Shown: in pieces, positions 26,241 through 34,714 of the stretch
Layout of the letters: each line of letters begins with the position of its first letter
How positions within the stretch are numbered: position 1 is the first letter of the stretch
NCBI GenBank assembly: GCA_963624975.1
Contig: CAVFRF010000063.1
Location: 14,113 to 78,112 of the forward strand
From: CAVLCC01 sp963624975
GTDB lineage: Bacteria > Actinomycetota > Coriobacteriia > Coriobacteriales > CADBOM01
Direction of reading: 5' to 3'
DNA length: 64,000 nt
The notes under the pieces: model-generated
The model's input: the letters and a program-made list of their open reading frames with translations, nothing else
The model's database searches: none
What the model was told of the DNA's origin: nothing
Made by a program: the position numbers and the translations under genes

Positions 26241-26515
26241 GATGCGCCTTTCTCCCTGAGGCTCGCCTCGTTGTTTCCAGCGTGATTTCCACCTTTGAAG
26301 TTTAGCTTTCGAAACGTTAAAACTCCAAAACGCAAACTGCGGAAGTCATTGCAGATACAATTGAGCGAAGCATACACGATGCAATGTGCTGCGGCGTAGT
26401 GGCAAAGACTCGCGCTGGGCTGGGCGCGATCGCAAGGGTTGGCAATGGCGCGGATCTGCGAGGCTTGCCGGCAGCAGCGCAAAACTAACTTGTGGAGAGG
26501 CGGCTGAAGGTACAT

Positions 26516-27820
26516 ATGTATATGTGCGGAGATGAAAAGACTGGCGGTGGGTCGTTGGAGTCGAGCGATGTGCAACCTGACGATGCGCAGCTCGACATTC
26601 CGAGGCTGGTTCTGGCTTCGCAATCGCCCCGCAGGCGCGAGCTTCTGGCGCGCGCCGGAGCGAGTTTTTGCTGCCTGGTGCCCAACGTCGACGAGGACGT
26701 CGACTCCGCGGTGGATGCAGAACATGCCGCGGTCGAGGTAGCCTCGCGCAAGGCCCATGCGGCTGCGAACATGCTCTCGGGCAACCTGGGCCCTTGCGCG
26801 GTGGTGGCATGCGACACCATGGTGGTTGTCGGAGGCATCGCTGACGGCACCGAGGAACAGATCTTGGGCAAGCCGGCGGATGCCGACGACGCGCGCAGGA
26901 TGTTGAGGATGCTCTCGGGCACGGCCCATCGGGTGGTGAGCGGCGTGTGCATCTTGAGCGGGGTGGTAGATGGCTCTGACCTCAATGAGGTGAGTTTCGC
27001 CGAGACCACGCGCGTGACGTTCAAGCAGCTCGACGACGAGCAGATCGACACATATATAAGCACGGGCGAGCCCTTCGACAAGGCGGGCGCATATGGCATC
27101 CAGGGTGCAGCCGGCGCTTTCGTCGAGAATGTCGACGGCGACTACGACAACGTGGTGGGTCTGCCGCTCTCGCGAACGCTGGAGGCGCTGAGCAAGATGC
27201 AGGCTTCGGCAGCGAGCATCGTGCCGGCACTATCGGAGAAGGCAGCGGTGCGCAGCCAGATGAAGGCCATCAGACAGTCAATCTCGCCGGCCGACAGGGC
27301 TGCTGCCTCCGAACAGGCATGCCGGCATATCATGGAGACCTCCGAGTTCCAAAACGCCAAGGTAGTTGCGGCATTCTGTGCATTTGGCAGCGAGCTTTGC
27401 TTCGACTACATGGCCACGCATCTGCCGCTAGGCAAGGTTTTCGCTGTGCCCATCACCATGCCCGACCACAGGATGGAGTTCGTGGCCATCGATCCCCTGC
27501 AAATTCTGCCAGGCAACAGGACGCTCCCGTTCTTGGCCGACCCTGCCGGCATAGCGAGCATTCCAAGCGATTCCGAGGTGCTCGAAGCCTCGCAGGTCGA
27601 CCTCATGCTGGTGCCTGGACTCGCCTTCGACGAGCGCGGTTTTCGCATCGGATATGGCGGCGGCTACTACGACGTGTACATGAACCGCGAGGGCTTCCAC
27701 GCGACGTGCTTCGGAACGTTCTTCGAGCAGCAGCACTACTTTGGCTGCCTGCCTCGCGATCCGCACGACATGTCGCTTCACGCAGTGGCCACGCAGCAGG
27801 GCATCCGCAGGTTCGCGTAA
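26516..27820 (+). CDS. Maf nucleotide pyrophosphatase fused to 5-formyltetrahydrofolate cyclo-ligase
   Basis: Bifunctional protein of about 434 aa. Residues about 25-225 are a Maf/YhdE domain (LASQSPRRRELL, ACDTMVV, GEPFDKAGAYGIQG) that hydrolyses noncanonical or modified NTPs. Residues about 240-434 are a 5-FTHF cyclo-ligase (MTHFS) domain, ending with the family signature FRIGYGGGYYDVYM, that converts 5-formyl-THF to methenyl-THF with ATP. The frame is continuous across the junction, so this is a true fusion. The ATG at 26516 with GAAGG upstream is preferred over GTG at 26492. The divergent gap before it (26241-26515) holds a TTTCGAAA-centred imperfect palindrome near 26310. Confidence 0.85.
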   Translation: MYMCGDEKTGGGSLESSDVQPDDAQLDIPRLVLASQSPRRRELLARAGASFCCLVPNVDEDVDSAVDAEHAAVEVASRKAHAAANMLSGNLGPCAVVACDTMVVVGGIADGTEEQILGKPADADDARRMLRMLSGTAHRVVSGVCILSGVVDGSDLNEVSFAETTRVTFKQLDDEQIDTYISTGEPFDKAGAYGIQGAAGAFVENVDGDYDNVVGLPLSRTLEALSKMQASAASIVPALSEKAAVRSQMKAIRQSISPADRAAASEQACRHIMETSEFQNAKVVAAFCAFGSELCFDYMATHLPLGKVFAVPITMPDHRMEFVAIDPLQILPGNRTLPFLADPAGIASIPSDSEVLEASQVDLMLVPGLAFDERGFRIGYGGGYYDVYMNREGFHATCFGTFFEQQHYFGCLPRDPHDMSLHAVATQQGIRRFA

Positions 27821-27832
27821 GACGGGCACAGG

Positions 27833-29002
27833 GTGGACAGCTTGGTCGACACGCTCAAGATAATCAAGTCGATAGTGGGGGAGAAGTACTTCTCCGACGA
27901 CATCGCGTTTGCCAGAGCGCTATGCAGCGGCGTGAGGCACAAGCGAATCGAGTGCTCGCGCTGCGCGGCGGTTTGCCCCGTGGGTGCCATCGAGGTGGGG
28001 CGCAGCAACGTCGAAATCGACAGCTCGAAGTGCATGCATTGCGGAGCCTGCATTGCGGCATGTCCCACGCAGGCGCTCTCGTCGACGTGGCTGGAGTGGA
28101 AGACCCTGGTGCGAGATAGTTTGAAGTCGCTTGAGCGGACCGGAGGTCATCCTGCGGTGGCGTGCGAGAAGGCGCTGGCTGCTGCCGGCTTGGGCAAGGG
28201 CGCGTTCGGGCGCGGCGAGATCGTGTCGCTGCCATGCTTGCAGAGGGTTGACGAGGCACTGCTCATGACGCTTGCCGCCTCGGGAGCGCGCAGTATTCAC
28301 ATGGTGAGCGGAGATTGCGCCACCTGCGAAGTGGTCGGTTGCGGTTGCGCGAGCTTGCAATGGCTGCAGGCAGTAAAGCATGCACGCGAGATGCTGGAGG
28401 CTGTGGGATCCGAGGTGCGTATCGAGGTGCTCGACTATTCGAGCGAGAGCACCGCCCCCGCCGCGGCGAGCGACGGTGCCGCTGACTCGCTCACTCGAAG
28501 GGAGCTCTTTTCGGGGCTGCGCGACGAAGCCGGCAATGCGGCATCGGTTGCGCTCGAGCAGACGATGGCCGACTCCAAGTACTCCGCTATCGCGCAGGTT
28601 CTGGGCTTCGACTTTGCCGGCGGAAACTCGAAGCTCGATGCATCGCGAAGCCGCATCTGCCAATGGGCGATGGTGGCCCTGGCCATCTCGGCGTATGGCT
28701 CGCCCGAACAGGCGTTGCAGGCTATCGGCGACAAGCGCATCGACACGAGGGTCTTCGCCAGCATCGCTATCGACTTGCAGAAATGTACCCACTGCATGCT
28801 TTGCGAGGCCTATTGCCGGTCACATGCCATCGAGAAGATCATGGACGACCGCAAGGTCGCGGGCCTCGTCCTGCATCCGGATCGCTGCGTGCAGTGCGGC
28901 GTGTGCGCCAGCATGTGCAGGGACAGCGCAATCGCCATAGAACCCAGCGTGCGCGTCGCCGACATTCTGTGCGAGCGTGCAACCACGGTCGATTTCGCCT
29001 AA
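27833..29002 (+). CDS. Multi-cluster 4Fe-4S ferredoxin-like protein
   Basis: Protein of 389 aa with two pairs of ferredoxin motifs. The N-terminal pair uses C41, C44, C48 and C67, C70, C73, C77 followed by Pro. The C-terminal pair lies near residues 318-367 (CTHCMLC and CVQCGVC). The middle has a cysteine-rich segment, MVSGDCATCEVVGCGC, that recalls hydrogenase/heterodisulfide-reductase small subunits, but I cannot assign a family. There are no membrane segments. GTG start 12 bases after the Maf fusion gene, so the two are probably cotranscribed. Likely an electron-transfer protein with unknown partner. Confidence 0.7.
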   Translation: MDSLVDTLKIIKSIVGEKYFSDDIAFARALCSGVRHKRIECSRCAAVCPVGAIEVGRSNVEIDSSKCMHCGACIAACPTQALSSTWLEWKTLVRDSLKSLERTGGHPAVACEKALAAAGLGKGAFGRGEIVSLPCLQRVDEALLMTLAASGARSIHMVSGDCATCEVVGCGCASLQWLQAVKHAREMLEAVGSEVRIEVLDYSSESTAPAAASDGAADSLTRRELFSGLRDEAGNAASVALEQTMADSKYSAIAQVLGFDFAGGNSKLDASRSRICQWAMVALAISAYGSPEQALQAIGDKRIDTRVFASIAIDLQKCTHCMLCEAYCRSHAIEKIMDDRKVAGLVLHPDRCVQCGVCASMCRDSAIAIEPSVRVADILCERATTVDFA

Positions 29003-29007
29003 GCCGG

Positions 29008-29060
29008 CGATGCCGACACGGGGGTCGTCGCGGGGGTCTCTGCTGGAAGACTCGGCATCG
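29008..29060 (+). other. Long inverted repeat after the ferredoxin gene
   Basis: CGATGCCGA (29008-29016) and TCGGCATCG (29052-29060) are perfectly complementary, with a G-rich 35-base loop, six bases after the ferredoxin gene. There is no T tract, so a rho-independent terminator is not certain. The rest of the 297-base gap before gltA holds TTGCAA and TATGCA (about 29116-29144) spaced 17, a weak promoter candidate. Confidence 0.4.
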
Positions 29061-29299
29061 TCAAGCAGCACCTGGCGGCTTGTTCGGGCAACCATCGAGT
29101 GCCTTTCCCCAGCTAGTGCGCGTTTGCAACGATTTGGAAACATCGCTATGCAATAACATTAATAGCCACGCAAAGCGCACGCGCGCGCCGCATCAGGCTC
29201 GGCAGCGCATCCATGGCGCACCAATTCGCAGGCATCGCATCGGACGGCAAAGCACGCATCCTTCAAGCCGCACTTCGATCTGAATAGAAAGGCACGCAC

Positions 29300-30625
29300 A
29301 TGAACGAGAGAGAAGCCCAGGCCTTTACCGACCATTTCGTCGAGCACAATTCCATCGACCCCTCCTACTACGACAGGTACGACGTGAAGCGCGGCTTGCG
29401 CAACTCCGACGGCACGGGCGTGCTGGCGGGCATCACCAACATCAGCAACGTTCATGGCTACGTGGTGGACGAGGGCGACAAGAAGCCCATCGAGGGCAAG
29501 CTCACCTTCCGCGGATACGACATCAACGACCTGGTCAACCGATATGTGGATAGCGGGCGGTTCGGCTTCGAGGAAATCTGCTACCTGCTCATGATGGGCG
29601 ACCTGCCCACCCCGGAGCAGTCCGACAAGCTCAAGGCCCAGATCGAGACCAGCCGCGAACTGCCCAACGGCTTTACCGCCGAGCACATCATGAACACGCC
29701 GAGCACCAACATCATGAACCAGCTGCAGCGTTGCGTCGCGATCCTGTACGCCTACGACCCCGACAACCCCGACGACATCACGCCGCAGCACGAGTTTGCG
29801 GTGGCGTTGTCGCTGCTATCGCGCCTGCCGCGCATCGCGGTGCTGGGCTACTACGCCAAGCGCTCCTTCCACTATGGCGAGTCGATGATCATGCACCGCC
29901 ATCTGCCGGGGCAATCCACGGCCGAGACGTTCCTGTCGATGCTGCGTCCCAACAGGGAGTTCACCCACGACGAGGCCGCGATGCTCGACATCATGATGAT
30001 GATCCACGCCGAGCACGGCGGCGGCAACAACTCCACGTTCACCTGCCGTTCGCTCACCTCCGCCGGCACCGACGCCTACTCGGCCTACGCCGGGGCCATC
30101 GGCGCGCTCAAGGGCTTCCGCCACGGCGGTGCCAACATCAAGGTCGTGCAGATGTTCGACGACATCAAGGAGCACGTGCGCAACTGGGAAGACGACGGGC
30201 AGGTGGCCGACTACTTGCGCAAGATCCTGGCTGGCGAGGCGTTCGACGGCGCCGGCCTGGTGTACGGCATGGGCCACGCGGTGTACACGCTGTCGGATCC
30301 GCGTGCCGAGATTTGCAGGAGCCAGGCGCACAGGCTGCTGCACGGCACCGAGGGCGAGGCAGGCCTGGCCCTCATGGAGAAGGTCGCCGAGCTAACTCCC
30401 GAGCTTATGGCCGAGAAGGGCGTGAACAAGGTCGTGTGCCCCAACGTCGACATGTTCAGCGGCATGGTGTACCGCGCGCTTGGAATCCCGGACGACCTGT
30501 TCACCCCGCTGTTCGCCTGCTCGCGCATGGCGGGCTGGGCGGCCCACCGCTTCGAGGAGATGGTCTCGGGCAAGCGCATCATGCGTCCGGCCTACAAGTC
30601 GATTTCAACGGAGACCCGCTGTTAG
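29300..30625 (+). CDS. gltA: Citrate synthase
   Basis: Enzyme of 441 aa that condenses oxaloacetate with acetyl-CoA (or propionyl-CoA in methylcitrate synthases). Catalytic and substrate residues are visible in MIHAEHGGGNNS, GFRHGGANIKV, YGMGHAVYTLSDPRA and CPNVDMFSG. GAAAGG precedes the ATG. There are no other TCA-cycle genes in the window, so it probably supplies 2-oxoglutarate for biosynthesis. The 3' neighbour is an unrelated small membrane protein. Confidence 0.92.
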   Translation: MNEREAQAFTDHFVEHNSIDPSYYDRYDVKRGLRNSDGTGVLAGITNISNVHGYVVDEGDKKPIEGKLTFRGYDINDLVNRYVDSGRFGFEEICYLLMMGDLPTPEQSDKLKAQIETSRELPNGFTAEHIMNTPSTNIMNQLQRCVAILYAYDPDNPDDITPQHEFAVALSLLSRLPRIAVLGYYAKRSFHYGESMIMHRHLPGQSTAETFLSMLRPNREFTHDEAAMLDIMMMIHAEHGGGNNSTFTCRSLTSAGTDAYSAYAGAIGALKGFRHGGANIKVVQMFDDIKEHVRNWEDDGQVADYLRKILAGEAFDGAGLVYGMGHAVYTLSDPRAEICRSQAHRLLHGTEGEAGLALMEKVAELTPELMAEKGVNKVVCPNVDMFSGMVYRALGIPDDLFTPLFACSRMAGWAAHRFEEMVSGKRIMRPAYKSISTETRC

Positions 30626-30812
30626 GGGAACCGCGCCGCTGCCCGTGCCGCTGGCGACCAACTAAATTGTGGGTTTCGTGAACAAGAGCGGGCTTCGCGC
30701 TATTGCGTGCATATGAGTGCAATAATAAACACCTATTTGGGTCGTGGCGAAGCCCTGTGGGGGCATCGCACGCGAAGATGGGCGTTCTGGCAATGGGCGG
30801 CGAAGGGAAACG

Positions 30813-31214
30813 ATGTTCCTCGTTCTTGGAAAACTGTTCTTGTTCCTCGTTGTGATGGGCATCATCGCCATCGTCGTCATAATCTCCTGGCTTTTTGCCG
30901 GCGCTTCGAGGCTCGGAAGGCGCATGCGCGGCAACTCGCAAGACGGATCGTCGGGCACCGGCTACTCCACGAGCCAGTCGTCCCAGCGCTACTATTCGTC
31001 GCAAAGCTCCGCAAAAGATAAGTATTCGCAGCGCTACGACGGCCCAACCGCCAAGCGCACCTACACCAGCGGCAGATCCAAGACCTCAAGCTCGTCGTCC
31101 ACATCCGCCGGCACCGCTGCCGGCAGCTCCGCGTCTTCAAGCTCCAGCTCCCGCGATGTCGTGGAGGTTCCCTTGCTAGAGGTCACCGACGTTCCCGAAA
31201 ACGAGTCGCGCTAG
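30813..31214 (+). CDS. Small membrane protein with Ser-rich tail
   Basis: Protein of about 133 aa that I do not recognise. Residues about 3-28 form one strong hydrophobic helix (FLVLGKLFLFLVVMGIIAIV), followed by Arg/Lys and a long Ser/Thr/Tyr-rich region with runs of serine, then an acidic end. The ATG at 30813 is chosen because GAAGGGA precedes it; the longer in-frame start at 30744 gives a basic leader without RBS. The topology is probably N-out or signal-anchor with a cytoplasmic or surface low-complexity tail. Function unknown. Confidence 0.6.
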   Translation: MFLVLGKLFLFLVVMGIIAIVVIISWLFAGASRLGRRMRGNSQDGSSGTGYSTSQSSQRYYSSQSSAKDKYSQRYDGPTAKRTYTSGRSKTSSSSSTSAGTAAGSSASSSSSSRDVVEVPLLEVTDVPENESR

Positions 31215-31292
31215 CATCGCCTTTGTTTCCATGATTACCGCAGCACATAGCGCGGAATTTTAAAATCCCCTAAATTTAATTCAATCAAAGTA

Positions 31293-31320
31293 TTGACAAG
31301 CCATCTCTAATGGCTATATT
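31293..31320 (+). promoter_or_regulatory. Strong sigma70-like promoter with internal palindrome
   Basis: TTGACA at 31293-31298 and TATATT at 31315-31320 are spaced by 16 bases, in a distinctly AT-rich stretch. The spacer carries a perfect inverted repeat, AGCCAT (31299-31304) and ATGGCT (31310-31315), a likely operator for a regulator of the downstream methyltransferase gene. The transcript would start near 31327. Confidence 0.65.
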
Positions 31321-31326
31321 GAGCTA

Positions 31327-31595
31327 TGTAAGTAATCTAGATGACAAAGCAACAACGAATAATCGAGAGCATCGACTTGGCAAATATGCTAAAGCTCTTG
31401 GCGTTCGGGTTGCCAAAATCACTGGGTTAGGTGCATTTTTACAATATTTGTGCTTTAGCCATCATGAGGGCATCCTAGGGGGATTGCTCGAAAGGGAAAC
31501 AGGCCTCTTTTGTATGATCTATGAAAGCGGCTTTTCTTTTGGGAGCAGGTAATCATGATGACTAGGAAGGCAAACTTCAAAAGGAGGGTCAAGCA
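31327..31595 (+). promoter_or_regulatory. Long AT-rich 5' leader of the MttB-like gene
   Basis: About 270 bases separate the predicted transcription start from the GTG. The base composition is far lower in GC than the genes on either side. The leader can form at least one stem, TTGGCAA (31377-31383) with TTGCCAA (31410-31416), and contains a strong RBS AAGGAGGG at 31581-31588. I do not recognise a known riboswitch. An 80-codon open frame here has no RBS and begins inside the -10 box, so I do not call it a gene. Confidence 0.45.
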
Positions 31596-33029
31596 GTGAG
31601 AAACGAAAGAGAAATCAAGCGCGACGAGGAAATCGTAGAGAAGATTCACCAGAATTCTCTCAGGCTGCTCGAGGAGGTGGGTCTGCACTTCGACGACCAG
31701 AGCGCACTCGATTTCATGGCCAGCAAGGGCATCAAGGTCGAGGGCAGCCGCGCCTTCTTCACCGAGAAGCAGATCATGGACGCGCTTGACGTGACCACCA
31801 AGGACTTCACCATCCACGCCCGCAACCCCAAGTACGACGTGAAGATGAACATGGAGGACCTCTACATGACCCCGGGCTACGGCAGCCCGTTCATCGTGGA
31901 GGCCGACGGCACCGTGCGCAACGGCAAGCTCGACGACTTCATCAAGCTGGCCGACATCGTGCAGGCATCCGACGAGTTCTGCATCAACGGCGGCATCCTC
32001 GTGCAGCCCGACGACATCGACGCAGCCATTTCGGCCGAGATCATGGCATACGCCACGCTGTGCCGTTCCGACAAGACCTTCTTCTCCATCTGCGGCGACG
32101 GCCAGGTTGCCGACAATATCTTCGAGATGGTCGAGATCGTGTTCGGTCGCGACATCACCGACTTCCCCTGCACCATCAACCTCATCTCGCCGATCGCCCC
32201 GCTTGGCGTGCCGCAGAACGCTAGCGAGACCGTGAGGGAGAGCGCTCTCAAGGGCCAGCCGCTGGCAATCGGCCCCGCTCCCATGGCCGGCACCACCGGA
32301 CCTATCTCGCTGGCAGGCAATATCTCGGTGGCCAACGCCGAGGTTCTGGGACTCAACGTGTACGCACAGCTCGTGCGTCCGCACACCCCGCTCATCTACA
32401 CCTATGCCGGAACCGTGTCCGACATGTCGAGCATGGCAGTGTCCAACTGCTGCCCCGGCTTCAACATGGAGGCCCGCTACGGCTCCTACATGGCCAAGAA
32501 GTACGGCCTGCCCTGCCGCAGCGGCGGCGGAATGTCCGACGCGGCGGGCTTCAACGCGCAGGCCGGCGTGGAGAGCGGCATCAACTTCTTCGAGGCGTTC
32601 TCGGAGAAGGCCAACCTCATGATGCATGCAACCGGCTCGCTGCAGTCGTTCCTCTACGTGAGCTACGAGAAGTTCATCATGGACATCGAGACCTTCACCC
32701 GCATGAAGTACTACTTCTCCGACATGCCCTGCGACGAGGACGCCCTCGCCTTCGACGTGATTCAGGAGGTCATCGAGGACGGAGAGTCGTTCCTCACCAC
32801 CGACCACACCGCCGAGCGTTGCAGGATCGACCCGTGGACTCCGCAGGTTTCGCTTCACAAGAACGCGGCCGGCAACCCCGTCGACGAGCTGAACGACTCG
32901 ATCCACGCCAGGATCGACTACCTGCTCGAGAACAACGTGGTGCCCGAGCTTGACCCCGACACCCGCGCCAAGCTCGATGCCGTGATCAAGCGCATCGGTA
33001 TGAAGGAAGAGGACATGGCCAGGATCTAG
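31596..33029 (+). CDS. MttB-family (non-pyrrolysine) methyltransferase
   Basis: Protein of 477 aa of the trimethylamine methyltransferase superfamily. It reads through without an internal TAG, so it is a non-pyrrolysine member, the class that includes glycine betaine, proline betaine and carnitine demethylases. The family-type core is visible in EARYGSYMAKKYGLPCRSGG and FNAQAGVESGINFFEAF. The expected reaction is methyl transfer from a quaternary amine to a Co(I) corrinoid protein; no corrinoid protein, methyltransferase 2 or RamA gene is nearby, so substrate and partners are unknown. GTG start with a strong AAGGAGGG. It is followed by an MFS transporter that probably imports the substrate. 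Confidence 0.82.
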   Translation: MRNEREIKRDEEIVEKIHQNSLRLLEEVGLHFDDQSALDFMASKGIKVEGSRAFFTEKQIMDALDVTTKDFTIHARNPKYDVKMNMEDLYMTPGYGSPFIVEADGTVRNGKLDDFIKLADIVQASDEFCINGGILVQPDDIDAAISAEIMAYATLCRSDKTFFSICGDGQVADNIFEMVEIVFGRDITDFPCTINLISPIAPLGVPQNASETVRESALKGQPLAIGPAPMAGTTGPISLAGNISVANAEVLGLNVYAQLVRPHTPLIYTYAGTVSDMSSMAVSNCCPGFNMEARYGSYMAKKYGLPCRSGGGMSDAAGFNAQAGVESGINFFEAFSEKANLMMHATGSLQSFLYVSYEKFIMDIETFTRMKYYFSDMPCDEDALAFDVIQEVIEDGESFLTTDHTAERCRIDPWTPQVSLHKNAAGNPVDELNDSIHARIDYLLENNVVPELDPDTRAKLDAVIKRIGMKEEDMARI

Positions 33030-33182
33030 GCCCGCATGTCCGCTACGAAATAGCAAAAGGCGCCGCCGGAGGCGCGCGGAACGGGACTCGGAGGGTGACC
33101 GCCCGCGCGCCCGGGGCGCAAGGAGGGAGGTCCCGCGCTTCCGATGGGGAGCCGGGACGTTAAACACAGAAAGGCAGTTCGA
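33030..33182 (+). other. GC-rich structured spacer between methyltransferase and MFS genes
   Basis: This 153-base gap contrasts with the AT-rich leader upstream. It contains several potential stems, including GTCCCG and CGGGAC around 33131-33158, and short GGCGCC/GGCGCG repeats near 33060-33080. It could be an mRNA processing or attenuating element between the two genes; no promoter is visible. Confidence 0.3.
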
Positions 33183-34424
33183 ATGAGTGCAGTAAAGAAG
33201 TACGGAACGCTGCTGCTGCTGGCATGCGCGCCGGCGTTCATCTTCACGCTCCCCTACATCAGGGAGTCGTTCTACGTGCCGATCCAGACCGCGATGAACC
33301 TCACCAACGCCCAGATGGGCTCGCTCACGGCGTGGTACGCCATCGTGGCCACCCCGGCCTACCTCTTCGGCGGCATCGTGGCCGACAAGTTCCCGCCCAG
33401 GCTCATGATCACCTTCTCGCTGGTGTCCACGGGCCTGCTGGGTCTGTGGTTCTCCACGTTCCCGGGCTACGAGGCCTGCCGCATCATCTTCGCCCTCATG
33501 GGCCTCACCACGGTGCTCACGTTCTGGAGCTCGGTGATCAAGGCCGTGCGAATGCTCGGCACGCCCGAGGAGCAGGGACGCCTCTACGGCCTGCAGGAGG
33601 GCCTGCGCGGCTTCCTCAACGCCGCCCTCGTGTTCGTGATGGCCTTCATCTACGGCCAGTTCGCCGACGGCATCGACGGAGCCACCTGGGCCATCAGGTT
33701 CTGCGCCATCCTTCTGATCGTGCTGGGTATCATCGGCTTCATCATCCTGTCCAAGGGCAACGACGACGAGAAGTCCGAGCCCATCGGCCAGCTGCTGCTG
33801 GGCATGGTCAAGTGCTTCAAGATTCCCAGGGTCTGGCTGCTCGTGGCCATCATCTTCACCGCCTACAGCGTCTACGCGCTCATGAGCTACGTCAACACCT
33901 ACGCGGTCACGTTCTGCGGCCTCAGCGAGACCGACGCCGCCAACCTCGGCGGCATCCGCTACTGCATGCAGGGCCTCGGCGGCATCGCCGGCGGCTTCCT
34001 GGCCGACAAGATCCACTCGCGCCTCAAGGTCATCGGCGGCGCGGGCGTGCTGCTGGCCATCAGCTACTGCGCGTTCTTCTTCATCCCGGCCGAGGCATCT
34101 GCCCTCGTGGCCGTGCTGATCAACTTCATGGTCGGCGTCATGCTCGTGTACACCATCCGAAGCCTCTACTTCTCAACCATCTCGGAGGCCAACATCGACG
34201 AGTCGATCACGGGCCGCGTCTCGGGCATCATGTCCACCCTGGGCTACCTGCCCGACGTGTTCCTGCTCACCCTCACCGGCATGTGGATCGACTCCTACGC
34301 CGGAACCACCGGCTACATGATGGTGTTCGGCTACGCCGCCGTGATGGGCATCCTGTGCACGATCATCTCGCTGATCCTGCTCAAGATCGTCAAGAAGGAC
34401 AACGGCAAGACCATCAAGGCTTAA
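33183..34424 (+). CDS. Major facilitator superfamily transporter
   Basis: Polytopic membrane protein of about 413 aa with roughly 12 transmembrane segments in two halves. The signature loop between helices 2 and 3 is GGIVADKFPPRL, echoed in the second half by GGFLADKIHSRL. The start ATG at 33183 follows GAAAGG. It lies directly after the MttB-like gene and shares its direction, so it probably carries the methylated substrate or its product. The substrate cannot be read from the sequence. Confidence 0.85.
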   Translation: MSAVKKYGTLLLLACAPAFIFTLPYIRESFYVPIQTAMNLTNAQMGSLTAWYAIVATPAYLFGGIVADKFPPRLMITFSLVSTGLLGLWFSTFPGYEACRIIFALMGLTTVLTFWSSVIKAVRMLGTPEEQGRLYGLQEGLRGFLNAALVFVMAFIYGQFADGIDGATWAIRFCAILLIVLGIIGFIILSKGNDDEKSEPIGQLLLGMVKCFKIPRVWLLVAIIFTAYSVYALMSYVNTYAVTFCGLSETDAANLGGIRYCMQGLGGIAGGFLADKIHSRLKVIGGAGVLLAISYCAFFFIPAEASALVAVLINFMVGVMLVYTIRSLYFSTISEANIDESITGRVSGIMSTLGYLPDVFLLTLTGMWIDSYAGTTGYMMVFGYAAVMGILCTIISLILLKIVKKDNGKTIKA

Positions 34425-34476
34425 GCATCAGGTTGGTGCATGGCACCTAGCGTCTAGCAACATCTAGCCCTCCACC

Positions 34477-34515
34477 ACGGGGAAGCTGCTCTGCACGCGG
34501 CAGCTTCCCCGTTTG
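34477..34515 (+). terminator. Rho-independent terminator of the MFS transporter gene
   Basis: ACGGGGAAGCTGC (34477-34489) and GCAGCTTCCCCGT (34500-34512) make a perfect 13-bp stem with a ten-base loop, followed by TTG. It lies 52 bases after the MFS stop codon. Confidence 0.8.
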
Positions 34516-34548
34516 AGCCGCAGCCAACATGACGGCTCGAAGGTATTG

Positions 34549-34595
34549 GGGAAAGCCGGCTCGGAATCTTCTCTCCGGGCCGGCCTTTCTTTTTG
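34549..34595 (+). terminator. Second tandem terminator before lepA
   Basis: GGGGAAAGCCGGCTCGG pairs, with one bulge, with CCGGGCCGGCCTTTC, and is followed by TTTTTG. The U-rich end is more convincing than that of the first terminator. Together they isolate the methyltransferase/MFS unit from the housekeeping lepA operon. Confidence 0.75.
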
Positions 34596-34701
34596 TTGCG
34601 CAGGTGCGCTGCCGCCGGCGCACGCTGCGACCGCACGCCCAGCTCGTGCCCGCCCGCCGCGTGTGCGCGGAGGGCTTCGCCGCAAAGCGGCGGGCATGCA
34701 C

Positions 34702-34707
34702 TAATAT
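34702..34707 (+). promoter_or_regulatory. Possible -10 box for leaderless lepA mRNA
   Basis: TAATAT at 34702-34707 ends seven bases before the lepA ATG at 34715, and there is no Shine-Dalgarno sequence. Transcription would start at or next to the start codon, giving a leaderless mRNA. No clear -35 box is present. Confidence 0.4.
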
Positions 34708-34714
34708 CTACGGT

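Noticed and set aside
31310..31552. 80-codon open frame in the AT-rich leader
   Set aside because: It begins inside the -10 box, has no ribosome-binding site and no recognisable protein features; it is better read as untranslated leader.
31596..33029. Pyrrolysine-type MttB
   Set aside because: The frame has no internal TAG codon, and no pyl genes are present in the window.
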